From Clostridiales bacterium (GTDB lineage: Bacteria > Bacillota > Clostridia > Oscillospirales > Oscillospiraceae): DNA of 15,988 nucleotides. Below the pieces are notes generated by a model. That model ran no database searches. It was not told the origin of the DNA and worked only from the letters and a program-made list of their open reading frames with translations. The DNA lies in contig SFIY01000035.1 in assembly GCA_004555205.1 (NCBI GenBank), forward strand, positions 1 through 15,988. Direction: 5' to 3'. Numbering within the stretch: the first letter of the stretch is position 1; each line of letters starts with the position of its first letter. The position numbers and the translations under genes are program-made. Of the stretch, positions 6,855-14,336 are shown one piece after another.

Positions 6855-7076
6855 ATGGCTGTTACATATAAAAAGCTGTTCCATATGCTGATTGACAGGA
6901 ATATGACACCGGCCCAGCTTCAGCAGGAGGCCGGATATAGCGCAAACATATCCACACGTCTGCGCCGGGACTACTACGTTTCTCTTGAGTCCGTGGAGAA
7001 GATTTGCCGGGTGCTGAACTGTAAGGTGGACGATATCGTGGATTTCATTCCCGACAATCCTGAAAAGGAAACATGA
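6855..7076 (+). CDS. Small XRE/Cro-type transcriptional regulator, possible controller of the R-M module
   Basis: A 73-residue DNA-binding protein that is almost entirely one helix-turn-helix domain of the Cro/C1 type. Seen: YKKLFHMLIDR (5-15), the turn region QQEAGYSANISTRL, then YVSLESVEKICRVLNC and VDDIVDFIP, a pattern typical of short clostridial regulators. The start at 6855 has AAGGAGG at 6842-6848 with ideal spacing; an in-frame ATG at 6822 has no ribosome-binding site. It is the first gene after the extended -10 promoter and lies 16 bases before the first methyltransferase-like gene. Inference: it acts like the controller (C) proteins of type II R-M systems, which delay nuclease expression until DNA is methylated. 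Regulation of other island genes is also possible. Confidence 0.85.
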   Translation: MAVTYKKLFHMLIDRNMTPAQLQQEAGYSANISTRLRRDYYVSLESVEKICRVLNCKVDDIVDFIPDNPEKET

Positions 7077-7092
7077 CGTTCGGAGGGATTTT

Positions 7093-7821
7093 ATGACGAA
7101 ACAGGTAAAATCCAGAGAGCGTGTGGCCGAGCACGGCGAGGTATTCACAGCCGAGCGTGAGGTCAACGCCATGCTGGATTTGGTAAAACAGGAGACGGAG
7201 CGTGTTGACAGCCGGTTTTTGGAGCCAGCGTGCGGTGACGGCAATTTTGTGGCCGAGATTCTTCGCCGGAAGCTGGAGGCCGCAAAGAAACGGGCAATAC
7301 CTCCGAGAAAGAAAAAACCGCTGCCTCTGGAATTTGAGAAACAGTCGGTCATTGCCGTGGCAAGTATTTATGGCGTTGACCTCCTGATCGATAACGTGAT
7401 CGCCTGCCGCCAGCGGCTCTATGATATCTGGAATGCGGAATATGAGAATATCTGCAAGAAGGAAGTCAGCGAGGATTGCCGGGATGCCGTCCGCTTTATC
7501 CTCAGCCGCAACATTGTGTGCGGAAACGCGCTCAGCCTGAAGATGGTCGATGAGGACGGCAACGATACGGACGAGCCTATCGTTTTTTCGGAGTGGTCCT
7601 TCGTCATGGGCACGAAAATGCAGCGCAAGGACTACCGCTTCGATAAGCTGCTGGCCGGTGAATACGAGCCCAAGGCGGCAACGAAAAAGAAAAAGCGTGT
7701 GGATGACGAATACGGTCAGATGAATCTGTTGTCCATGCTGGAAGAAAAACCGAGTGACGAGGGTGAATTCCTAACCTCATATGTCACGGATTACAGGAGG
7801 GTCCAAGATCATGGCCAATAA
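7093..7821 (+). CDS. Methyltransferase-like protein lacking the NPPY catalytic motif
   Basis: A 242-residue protein with the front half of an N6-adenine DNA methyltransferase. Seen: EVFTAEREVNAMLDLV (16-31), the AdoMet-binding motif I FLEPACGDGNF (42-52), and a motif II-like segment YGVDLLIDNV (93-102). Where D/NPPY should follow, after IVCGNALSLK, there is instead FSEWSFVMG (165-173), and the chain ends without a target-recognition domain. It can probably bind AdoMet but not flip and methylate adenine by the usual route. Its N-terminus parallels that of the next gene (EVFTPPEVANAMLDLL), suggesting an old duplication. GGAGG precedes the start, and its end overlaps the next gene by 11 bases. 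It may be a partner subunit of the active methyltransferase, a regulator, or an enzyme on another substrate. Confidence 0.8.
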   Translation: MTKQVKSRERVAEHGEVFTAEREVNAMLDLVKQETERVDSRFLEPACGDGNFVAEILRRKLEAAKKRAIPPRKKKPLPLEFEKQSVIAVASIYGVDLLIDNVIACRQRLYDIWNAEYENICKKEVSEDCRDAVRFILSRNIVCGNALSLKMVDEDGNDTDEPIVFSEWSFVMGTKMQRKDYRFDKLLAGEYEPKAATKKKKRVDDEYGQMNLLSMLEEKPSDEGEFLTSYVTDYRRVQDHGQ

Positions 7822-9337
7822 TCTCTATAACACGATGTACAATCCGGACGTGCTGTCCTGCATTGCCAATCTGTCAAACGATGAGGTGTTCACGCCGCCG
7901 GAGGTGGCAAACGCCATGCTGGACCTGTTGCCGCAGGAGTTATTCAGCGATCCCAACACTACTTTTCTTGACCCTGCGTGCAAGAGTGGAGTGTTTTTAC
8001 GTGAAATTGCGAAAAGGCTCCTCAAGGGCCTCGAGCCGCTGTACCCGGATCTGCAGGAGCGCACGGATCATATTTTTAAGCATCAGCTTTATGGCATTGC
8101 CATTACGGAGCTGACCTCGCATCTTTCCCGGCGCAGCCTGTATTGCTCCAAATTTGCGAACGGTCGGTATTCGGTCACGCAGTTTGATTCTATTGACGGA
8201 AATGTTCGGTTTAAAACGATCCAGCATCGCTGGCGGGATGGAAAATGCGTTTTTTGCGGAGCTGTTGAAAGCGAATACGGCAAAGCAAAGCGTGGTGATG
8301 ATCTGGAAACCCATGCCTATGAATTTATTCACACTACCCGCCCGGAGGAGATATTTAAAATGAAATTCGATGTGATAATCAGCAATCCGCCATATCAATT
8401 AAATGATGGTGGAAACGGAAAAAGCGCAAAGCCGATTTATCATTTGTTCGTGAACATGGCAAAAAAGATGAAGCCAAGATTTATGACAATGATTATTCCT
8501 TCCCGCTGGTTTACTGGAGGAAAAGGGTTAGATGAGTTTCGACGCAATATGCTTGGCGATAAACATATCCGGAAACTCGTCGATTATGAAAACTTTAGAG
8601 ATGTCTTTCCCGGCGTTGACCTCGCGGGCGGGGCCTGTTATTTCCTTTGGGACCGTGACAATGAAGGGATCTGTGAAGTAACGAACTATAGCAAGGATGA
8701 GCCTCTCGTGGCCGAACGCTATATGGATGAATTTGATGTGTTTATCAGACAGAACCTTGCGCTGGAAATAGTCCATAAAGTGCAGAACTCAAACAAGAAA
8801 TTCCTTGATGAACGTGTGTCTTCGAGAAAACCGTTTGGTATTCCGTCAAACTATATGCCACAGGATTACGGTGTTCCATGTCAATTTATTCAACGTATTG
8901 GGGTTCGCTATGCAAAAAAAGCAGATGTAGATGATTCAAAAGGATATTTAAACAAATGGAAGTTGCTTATTCCGGCAGCTCCAATTGCTGGACAAACTGA
9001 TTTTTCTAAACCGGTGCGCTTCTTCTATGATGGCAATACCAGAATATCCAAACCGGGCGAATGCTGTACTGAATCGTGGTTGGTTGCTGGGGCCTTTGAT
9101 ACTGAGGAAGAGGCCGTATCCTATAAATCGTACATATTCACAAAAATAGTACGCTTTCTTCTTCTCCAGACCGTTGTTTCACAGCATATTTCTACGAAAA
9201 GCTTCTGCTTTATCCCTGAATTGGGTAAATACAACGGTACATATACCGATGAGATGCTGTGCGAAAAATGGGGAATCACGAACGAAGAGTATGAATATAT
9301 CGATTCGAGGATAAGCGATGCTGGAGGTGACGAGTAA
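7811..9337 (+). CDS. Eco57I-type N6-adenine DNA methyltransferase
   Basis: A 508-residue DNA methyltransferase that should transfer a methyl group from AdoMet to adenine in a specific site. Seen: EVFTPPEVANAMLDLL (25-40), motif I FLDPACKSGVFL (52-63), a YGIAITELTS region (94-103), one CVFC pair (146-149), and catalytic motif IV SNPPYQLNDG (191-200). A long variable part (about 230-460) then looks like the target-recognition domain, followed by the C-terminal LGKYNGTYTDEMLCEKWGIT. The start at 7811 follows AGGAGG (7795-7800); an in-frame ATG at 7781 lies inside the previous gene. The stop overlaps the next start as TAATG. From about 8340 onward the gene is AT-richer than its neighbours: 33% GC by hand count in 8881-8940, against 57% in 7861-7920. 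That suggests exchange of the recognition domain. Confidence 0.9.
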   Translation: MANNLYNTMYNPDVLSCIANLSNDEVFTPPEVANAMLDLLPQELFSDPNTTFLDPACKSGVFLREIAKRLLKGLEPLYPDLQERTDHIFKHQLYGIAITELTSHLSRRSLYCSKFANGRYSVTQFDSIDGNVRFKTIQHRWRDGKCVFCGAVESEYGKAKRGDDLETHAYEFIHTTRPEEIFKMKFDVIISNPPYQLNDGGNGKSAKPIYHLFVNMAKKMKPRFMTMIIPSRWFTGGKGLDEFRRNMLGDKHIRKLVDYENFRDVFPGVDLAGGACYFLWDRDNEGICEVTNYSKDEPLVAERYMDEFDVFIRQNLALEIVHKVQNSNKKFLDERVSSRKPFGIPSNYMPQDYGVPCQFIQRIGVRYAKKADVDDSKGYLNKWKLLIPAAPIAGQTDFSKPVRFFYDGNTRISKPGECCTESWLVAGAFDTEEEAVSYKSYIFTKIVRFLLLQTVVSQHISTKSFCFIPELGKYNGTYTDEMLCEKWGITNEEYEYIDSRISDAGGDE

Positions 9338-12288
9338 TGGCAGAAATGGAATTCTTCCCTCAACGCCCGGAATCGCACCCTACGATATACGCTTATGAAT
9401 TCGTAGGCGTGGCCTCCCATCAGGGCTATATCAAGGTCGGCTATACCGATCGTGACGTTGAGACTCGTGTAAAGGAACAGATTCATACCGCCGCCGTGCC
9501 GTATCGCATCCTCGGCCAGTGGTCCGCCATGAAAAATGACGGCAGCTGCTTCACTGACCATGACGTCCACGCCGTTCTGAAAGCAAAGGGCAAACAGCAG
9601 CTGAACGCCGGTGAGGACCGCAACGAGTGGTTCAAATGCACGCTGAACGATGTGAAGGCCGCTGTTGTGGCCGTTCAGACCGGTGCGGAAAATGTTGAGG
9701 AGCGTACACAGACCTTCGCCATGCGTCCGGAGCAGGAATACGCCGTGGATATGACCATGAAGTATTTCAAATCGGCCTATGAGGAAGGCAGCGGCAGAAC
9801 GCCGAAATTCCTCTGGAACGCCAAGATGCGCTTCGGCAAGACCTTTGCGGCCTATCAGCTGGCAAAGAAAATGGGCATGAAGCGTGTGCTGATCCTCACC
9901 TTCAAACCGGCGGTGCAGACCGCATGGCGTGAGGACCTTCTGACGCATATGGATTTTGAGGGCTGGCAATTCATCACACGGCCTACCGTCCCCGGCGGTC
10001 TGACAAACGATCAGCAGTACAGACAAGCGGATAAATCCCGGCCCATCGTCTGCTTCGGCTCGTTTCAGGATTTTCTCGGTGTAAACAAGGAGACCGGCGG
10101 CATCAAGGCCAATAACGAATGGGTCCACACCACGAACTGGGATCTCGTCATTTTCGATGAATACCACTTCGGCGCATGGAAGGACAGCGCAAAAAAACTG
10201 TTCGAGCAGGATGAGGATACCTACGAAGAGGACCTTTCCAAATACGATGCCGGTAATGCCTACGATGAAACGTGGCTGCCGATCACTACGACCTATTACC
10301 TCTATCTCTCCGGCACGCCGTTCCGTGCGCTGAATTCCGGTGAGTTCATTGAGGAGCAGATTTATAACTGGACCTATTCCGATGAACAGAGGGCCAAGGC
10401 CGAATGGAAAGGCGAAGGCGTCAATCCCTACGCTGCTCTGCCGAGAATGGTCATGCTTACATACAAGATCCCGGAGAGCATCCAGCGCATTGCCAAACAG
10501 GGTGAGTTTGACGAATTCGATCTTAACGTATTCTTCGCCGCCGAAGGCACCGGCAAGGACGCACATTTCAAATATGAGGATTATGTGCAGAAATGGCTGG
10601 ATCTAATTCGTGGCTCCTATCTGGAGACCAGCGTTGATGAATTGAAGCTGGGAGCGCAGAAGCCGCCTATGCCGTATTCCGACACCCGTCTTCTGAATGT
10701 GCTGTCGCATACGCTGTGGTTCATGCCGAACGTGGCCTCCTGTTATGCTATGGCCAATCTGTTGGCGCAGAAGCAGAACAGCTTCTATCACGATTACAAG
10801 GTCAACGTCTGCGCCGGAACACAGGCCGGTATCGGTGTGGCCGCTCTGGAGCCTGTTCGCCGTTCTATGGGCGATCCGCTGGAGACGAAGACCATCACGC
10901 TCTCCTGCGGCAAGCTGACCACAGGCGTCACCATCAGACCGTGGACCGGCATCTTCATGCTCCGTAACCTCTCCTCGCCGGAGACCTATTTCCAAGCGGC
11001 CTTCCGTGTGCAGAGCCCGTGGGAGATCACAAAGGATAACGGTGAGCGTGAAATCGTCAAGCAGGAGTGCTATGTCTTTGACTTTGCGCTGGACCGTGCG
11101 CTCCGCCAGATTTCCGATTATTCCTGCCGCCTGAACGTAGCCGAAAGCAATCCGGAAAAGAAGGTCGGTGAGTTCATCAATTTCCTGCCTGTGCTGGCGT
11201 ATGACGGCAGTGCCATGCGTCAGGTCAATGCCGCTGAAATTCTCGATATCGCTATGGCTGGTACCTCCGCCACGCTCCTTGCAAAACGCTGGGAGAGCGC
11301 ATTGCTCGTCAATGTTGACAACGATACGCTTGCCCGTCTGCTTGCAAGTGAAGAGGCGATGGATGCCCTCATGCGTATTGAGGGATTCCGTAGTCTGAAT
11401 GCAGATATCGAAACCATTATAAACAAGTCCAATGCCGTCAAGAAGGCCAAGCGTGACGGCGAAAAGCTGACGCCGAAGGAAAAGAAAGAGCTGACGGATG
11501 CCGAAAAGGAATACAAGTCCAAGCGAAAGATGATTCAGGAAAAACTGATCAAATTCGCTACCCGTGTGCCGGTCTTCATGTATCTGACCGATTACCGGGA
11601 ATACAGCTTGCAGGACGTCATCACGCAGCTGGAGCCGGAACTGTTCAAAAAGGTCACCGGTCTGGACGTAAAGGATTTCGAGCTGCTTGTATCGCTGAAC
11701 GTATTCAACGAGGCTCTGATGAACGATGCCGTTTACAAATTCAAGCGGTATGAAGACGCCAGTCTGATCTACACCGGCATCGATAAGCACACCGGTGAAA
11801 ATGTCGGTCTGTACAGCACCGTCATTAGCCGTGCGGATTATGACGCTATGGCCGGTCAGCTTGCGGCATCCATGACGGCGGACGCTCCCCGTGACGATGA
11901 TATTCCGGAGCGGCCCGTCTTCACGAACATCAGCAGCTATGATCTGGACGATGACGAGGACGATCTGCCGATGGTGGCGGAGCCGAAGGCAAAATACGAG
12001 ACGAAACGTAAGCCGCTCGTTGAGCCCTCTAAGCCGGTATCCACGCCGACATACCGTCCGTCCTATGTGCCGCCTACACCATCCGTAACGCCGGTGGTGA
12101 AAAAGCCTACCGTGCATATTGACACATCAAAGGTCCACGCCGGGACTATCGTTTCGCACAAAGCATTCGGCCCCGGTCAGGTCAAGGGTATCGATGGAGG
12201 TCTTATTGTCGTTACCTTTGCCGGTGTGGATAAGAAGTTCCAGTTCCCCGGAGCCTTTGAACAAGGATTCTTGAAGCTGGACGAATAA
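9337..12288 (+). CDS. GIY-YIG nuclease-superfamily 2 helicase-Tudor-like fusion, likely restriction subunit
   Basis: A 983-residue multidomain protein, probably the DNA-moving and cutting part of the module. Seen: an N-terminal T5orf172-like GIY-YIG domain with IYAYEF (17-22), GYIKVGYT (30-37), Arg44 and NEWF (96-99). A superfamily 2 helicase follows, with the motif I variant RFGKT (165-169), DEYH (274-277), SGTPF (325-329), a TTGVTIRPW segment (528-536) and QAAFRVQ (553-559). A charged helical region (about 690-740) and a proline/threonine linker (about 890-925) lead to a C-terminal SH3/Tudor-like fold with GTIVSHKAFGPGQV (936-949), like the tail of UvrD/PcrA. In the expected metal-binding Glu position of the nuclease, by my alignment, lies Asp74. 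The start follows GGAGGTGA and overlaps the methyltransferase stop as TAATG. No specificity subunit and no PD-(D/E)XK motif were seen. Confidence 0.85.
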   Translation: MAEMEFFPQRPESHPTIYAYEFVGVASHQGYIKVGYTDRDVETRVKEQIHTAAVPYRILGQWSAMKNDGSCFTDHDVHAVLKAKGKQQLNAGEDRNEWFKCTLNDVKAAVVAVQTGAENVEERTQTFAMRPEQEYAVDMTMKYFKSAYEEGSGRTPKFLWNAKMRFGKTFAAYQLAKKMGMKRVLILTFKPAVQTAWREDLLTHMDFEGWQFITRPTVPGGLTNDQQYRQADKSRPIVCFGSFQDFLGVNKETGGIKANNEWVHTTNWDLVIFDEYHFGAWKDSAKKLFEQDEDTYEEDLSKYDAGNAYDETWLPITTTYYLYLSGTPFRALNSGEFIEEQIYNWTYSDEQRAKAEWKGEGVNPYAALPRMVMLTYKIPESIQRIAKQGEFDEFDLNVFFAAEGTGKDAHFKYEDYVQKWLDLIRGSYLETSVDELKLGAQKPPMPYSDTRLLNVLSHTLWFMPNVASCYAMANLLAQKQNSFYHDYKVNVCAGTQAGIGVAALEPVRRSMGDPLETKTITLSCGKLTTGVTIRPWTGIFMLRNLSSPETYFQAAFRVQSPWEITKDNGEREIVKQECYVFDFALDRALRQISDYSCRLNVAESNPEKKVGEFINFLPVLAYDGSAMRQVNAAEILDIAMAGTSATLLAKRWESALLVNVDNDTLARLLASEEAMDALMRIEGFRSLNADIETIINKSNAVKKAKRDGEKLTPKEKKELTDAEKEYKSKRKMIQEKLIKFATRVPVFMYLTDYREYSLQDVITQLEPELFKKVTGLDVKDFELLVSLNVFNEALMNDAVYKFKRYEDASLIYTGIDKHTGENVGLYSTVISRADYDAMAGQLAASMTADAPRDDDIPERPVFTNISSYDLDDDEDDLPMVAEPKAKYETKRKPLVEPSKPVSTPTYRPSYVPPTPSVTPVVKKPTVHIDTSKVHAGTIVSHKAFGPGQVKGIDGGLIVVTFAGVDKKFQFPGAFEQGFLKLDE

Positions 12289-12330
12289 CGCCTGATAGGG
12301 CAAAAGACAGCAGAATTATAACTATCGTGC

Positions 12331-12380
12331 AAATAGCCACATTGGGGAAACATACCAATCCTCAATGTGGCTATTTTTTT
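12331..12380 (+). terminator. Strong terminator of the restriction-like operon
   Basis: AAATAGCCACATTG (12331-12344) pairs perfectly with CAATGTGGCTATTT (12363-12376). The stem can extend three more bases (GGA with TCC) past one mismatch, and Ts run on to 12380. It starts 43 bases after the helicase-nuclease stop and separates this operon from the second recombinase unit. Confidence 0.92.
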
Positions 12381-12410
12381 GCCCATTTCCCGGAAAGGGG
12401 GTGATAGATC

Positions 12411-12488
12411 ATGAGGAACGCAAATAAACGGAAAGGAGGCTCATGTGTCATGGTCAGCGTGATTATCATGAAAACGGAGGCAACGTAA
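12411..12488 (+). CDS. Possible 25-aa leader peptide coupled to the second recombinase
   Basis: A short open frame of 25 codons (begins MRNANKRKGG, ends MKTEAT) with a very strong ribosome-binding site, AAAGGGGGTGAT (12394-12405), five bases upstream. Its TAA overlaps the recombinase ATG as TAATG, which favours translational coupling. The peptide is basic, then moderately hydrophobic. It resembles no family I know and may be a leader that sets recombinase dosage, or the remnant tail of a lost gene. Its own product may be irrelevant. Confidence 0.45.
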   Translation: MRNANKRKGGSCVMVSVIIMKTEAT

Positions 12489-13723
12489 TGGCAAAGAAAC
12501 TGGATGCTGAGCAGATCGAGCGTGCCAGACACAAGAGCGAAAAAAGCAGCCGCCGGGAGGAAGAAAAGAGACACATACAGGAGACCATTGCGAAAAACCG
12601 CAGTGGTGAGCGTAAGGGCCGTGTAATCATGCCGGAGCGCAAGGAGTATGCGTTTCAGGAGGCCGCCAAGGTGCGTGTTGCCGCATACTGCCGTGTCAGC
12701 ACAGCTGAAGAAGCACAGGTCGGCAGTTTTGAGATGCAGGTCCAGCACTTCACATCCGTTATAGAAAGCAATCCAAATTATGAGCTGGTGAAAATCTATA
12801 CGGACGAAGGTGTGAGCGGTACCTCTGTGGCCGGTCGAAAGGGATTCCAAGAAATGATGGCTGATGCTGAAAAGGGCAAAATCGACCTGATTCTGACTAA
12901 GAGCATCAGCCGTTTCGGTCGGAACATCGTGGATATCCTCACGGCTCTGCGCAAGCTAAGCGATCTGACGCCTCCGGTGGCTGTCAATTTTGAGTCCGAA
13001 GGGATCAATACCAGTGACGGCAAAAACAAGCTGGTGATATCGATTCTTTCGGCTCTGGCAGAGCTTGAAAGCCAGCAAAAGAGCATCGCAATCAAAGAAG
13101 GCATACGCTACCGTATGCAGGAGGGGCTGTACAAATTCTCAGTCCGGAACACCATCGGATACTACCGGGATTATTCCGGCAGGATCAAGGTGGAGCCAGC
13201 TGAGGCCCGTATTGTGGAATACATCTTCGAGAGCTTTCTGGAAGGTGCGTCTCCGCAGGAAATTGCAGATTTCCTCACAGAACAAGGCATCCGCTCTCCC
13301 AAGGGTATGGAACGATGGAGGCAAGCCACAATCCGCAGTATCCTCTCCAACGAGAAGTATTGCGGTGACGTGCTGTACCAGAAGACCTATTCCAAAGACT
13401 ATCTGACGCATAAATCCGTTAAGAACCGGGACGTCCTGCCGCAGTATTACTGGGAAAATAACCACACGGCCATCATTGACCGGGAAACGTGGCAAAAGGC
13501 CCAAGAGCTGCTTTCCTCCGGGAATTTCGGTAGACATGGCAAGCCGCTGGCCGCCATGAAAAAGAAATTCGTGGTGGCGAAGGTGAAATCCGGTGTACTG
13601 CGTGGTTTCATGCTGCTGGATATGGATTGGACCAAGGAAGAACGTGATACAGTCATCAAAATCATTGAAAACACGGAGCTTGACCTGAATCAAGCAGAAA
13701 GGAGCCAAGATTATGGCTATTGA
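12488..13723 (+). CDS. Second serine recombinase, zinc-ribbon-less type
   Basis: A 411-residue serine recombinase. Seen: a basic, highly charged N-terminal extension (1-55), then a resolvase-type catalytic domain (about 61-205) with nucleophile Ser71 in AAYCRVSTAEE and SRFGRN (141-146), and a recombinase DNA-binding domain (about 215-340). The usual CxxC zinc ribbon and long coiled coil are absent. Instead there is a basic strand segment KKKFVVAKVKSGVLRGFM (358-375) and a short helix. The start at 12488 has GGAGG at 12476-12480; an in-frame ATG at 12443 lies inside the leader frame. Its last 11 bases overlap the next gene. Its role may be as a partner of the large recombinase, a separate cargo or integration enzyme, or a leftover of another element. 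It sits near the right end of the island. Confidence 0.92.
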   Translation: MAKKLDAEQIERARHKSEKSSRREEEKRHIQETIAKNRSGERKGRVIMPERKEYAFQEAAKVRVAAYCRVSTAEEAQVGSFEMQVQHFTSVIESNPNYELVKIYTDEGVSGTSVAGRKGFQEMMADAEKGKIDLILTKSISRFGRNIVDILTALRKLSDLTPPVAVNFESEGINTSDGKNKLVISILSALAELESQQKSIAIKEGIRYRMQEGLYKFSVRNTIGYYRDYSGRIKVEPAEARIVEYIFESFLEGASPQEIADFLTEQGIRSPKGMERWRQATIRSILSNEKYCGDVLYQKTYSKDYLTHKSVKNRDVLPQYYWENNHTAIIDRETWQKAQELLSSGNFGRHGKPLAAMKKKFVVAKVKSGVLRGFMLLDMDWTKEERDTVIKIIENTELDLNQAERSQDYGY

Positions 13724-14126
13724 TTTTTCCAAGATTAACCTTGAGGTTATCGACATCAACACTAATGCCGATCCTGATATCTACATCAATCAGAACGGCA
13801 TCACCTTCAGCAAGCGTGTGCTGGAGGATTTGAACTATCCACAGAACGTGCAGTACGGTTTTGATCCGGCCCAGCACGTTTTTGCCATCAAGGTCTGCAA
13901 GAGTAACGAGGCACGGGCCACCAGTTTCTCCAAGCCTCGTGCGGAGCAGACCACCACGCTCAGCTGCGGCAACAAGAATCTGAAGGAGGTGGTTGTGAAG
14001 ATGATCCCTGACTACGATCCGAAGAAACGATACAAGATCACAGGCGAATTCGATGCCGAAAACCGTGTGATGTACTTCGACATGACCACAGCGGAGGTGT
14101 CGCTGTTCCGGGCCACCGATAAGTAA
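13713..14126 (+). CDS. Recombinase-linked conserved hypothetical protein
   Basis: A 137-residue soluble protein without a function I can name. Seen: an N-terminal acidic part, then YINQNGITFSKRVLEDLNYP (24-43), a strand-rich segment around HVFAIKVCKS, a middle part FSKPRAEQTTTLSCGNKNL, and a C-terminal YKITGEFDAENRVMYFDM. Small proteins with a similar N-terminal pattern (GI.FSK..LE.LGYP) are, as I remember, often encoded after serine recombinases in clostridial islands and phages. The start follows AAAGGAG (13698-13704) and overlaps the recombinase gene by 11 bases, so the two are made together. A role as DNA-binding accessory factor or excision factor is a reasonable guess and no more. It is the last gene before the right end. 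Confidence 0.75.
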   Translation: MAIDFSKINLEVIDINTNADPDIYINQNGITFSKRVLEDLNYPQNVQYGFDPAQHVFAIKVCKSNEARATSFSKPRAEQTTTLSCGNKNLKEVVVKMIPDYDPKKRYKITGEFDAENRVMYFDMTTAEVSLFRATDK

Positions 14127-14144
14127 GCCCTGTTCCCGGATATA

Positions 14145-14190
14145 AAAAACGGGCCGTATCGATGGGTCACTCCACCGGTACGGCCTTGTT
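14145..14190 (+). terminator. Hairpin after the 137-aa gene
   Basis: GGCCGTA (14152-14158) pairs with TACGGCC (14179-14185). A-rich sequence before and TTGTTT after extend the stem imperfectly. It begins 18 bases after the stop codon and would end the recombinase unit; the weak T run makes efficiency uncertain. From here to the right end (14191-14287) no gene was seen. Confidence 0.6.
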
Positions 14191-14287
14191 TGATGCAGAA
14201 ACAGAAAAACGGCCACACCGGGCTTTTACCCAATGTGACCGTGATTCCTTTTTTCCCGCTTGAAGACGTATGGATAATGGTTTTTGA

Positions 14288-14333
14288 ATTATCCCTTATC
14301 CGCTTCGCCTTTTGAATGGGGTGGGTACTTTTC
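14288..14333. repeat. Right end of the island (candidate attR with inverted-repeat arm)
   Basis: GGGGTGGGTACTTTT (14318-14332) is the exact inverted partner of 127-141, and ATTATCCCTTATCCGC (14288-14303) is the inverted partner of 153-168 with two differences. GTAC at 14325-14328 is the shared core candidate. Joining the two ends of the island at GTAC would give GGGGTGGGTACCCACCCC, an 18-base palindrome as expected for a serine integrase attP. Joining the flanks gives AAAAGTACTTTT. Both palindromes follow directly from the repeats being inverted, so they are not independent evidence. Confidence 0.7.
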
Positions 14334-14336
14334 ATA

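Larger units (their letters stand above)
132..14328. mobile_element. Integrated island of about 14.2 kb moved by a large serine recombinase
   Basis: Seen: matching inverted ends at 127-168 and 14288-14332 enclose two divergent gene sets. The leftward set holds a D5-type primase, two small proteins, an HK97-type capsid protein, TnpW and a large serine recombinase. The rightward set holds a regulator, two methyltransferase-like proteins, a GIY-YIG helicase and a second serine recombinase with its partner. TnpW and a large serine recombinase are known from Tn4451-like elements, and D5/P4 primases from phages, satellites and integrative islands. There is no relaxase, coupling ATPase or type IV secretion gene, and no terminase, portal or tail gene. 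The element is therefore neither a complete conjugative element nor a complete prophage. The borders are inferred from the repeats and not from an empty site. Confidence 0.75.

Noticed and set aside
9121..12117. Long minus-strand frames (481 and 504 codons) opposite the methyltransferase end and the helicase gene
   Set aside because: They are codon-bias shadows of well-supported genes and have no recognisable domains or start signals.
9337..12288. Type I HsdR or type III Res subunit
   Set aside because: The helicase motifs are of the broad superfamily 2 kind, but there is a GIY-YIG domain in place of PD-(D/E)XK, no HsdS partner, and a UvrD-like C-terminal fold not typical of either.
132..14328. 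Complete prophage or conjugative element
   Set aside because: No terminase, portal, tail, lysis, relaxase or type IV secretion genes are present between the two ends.
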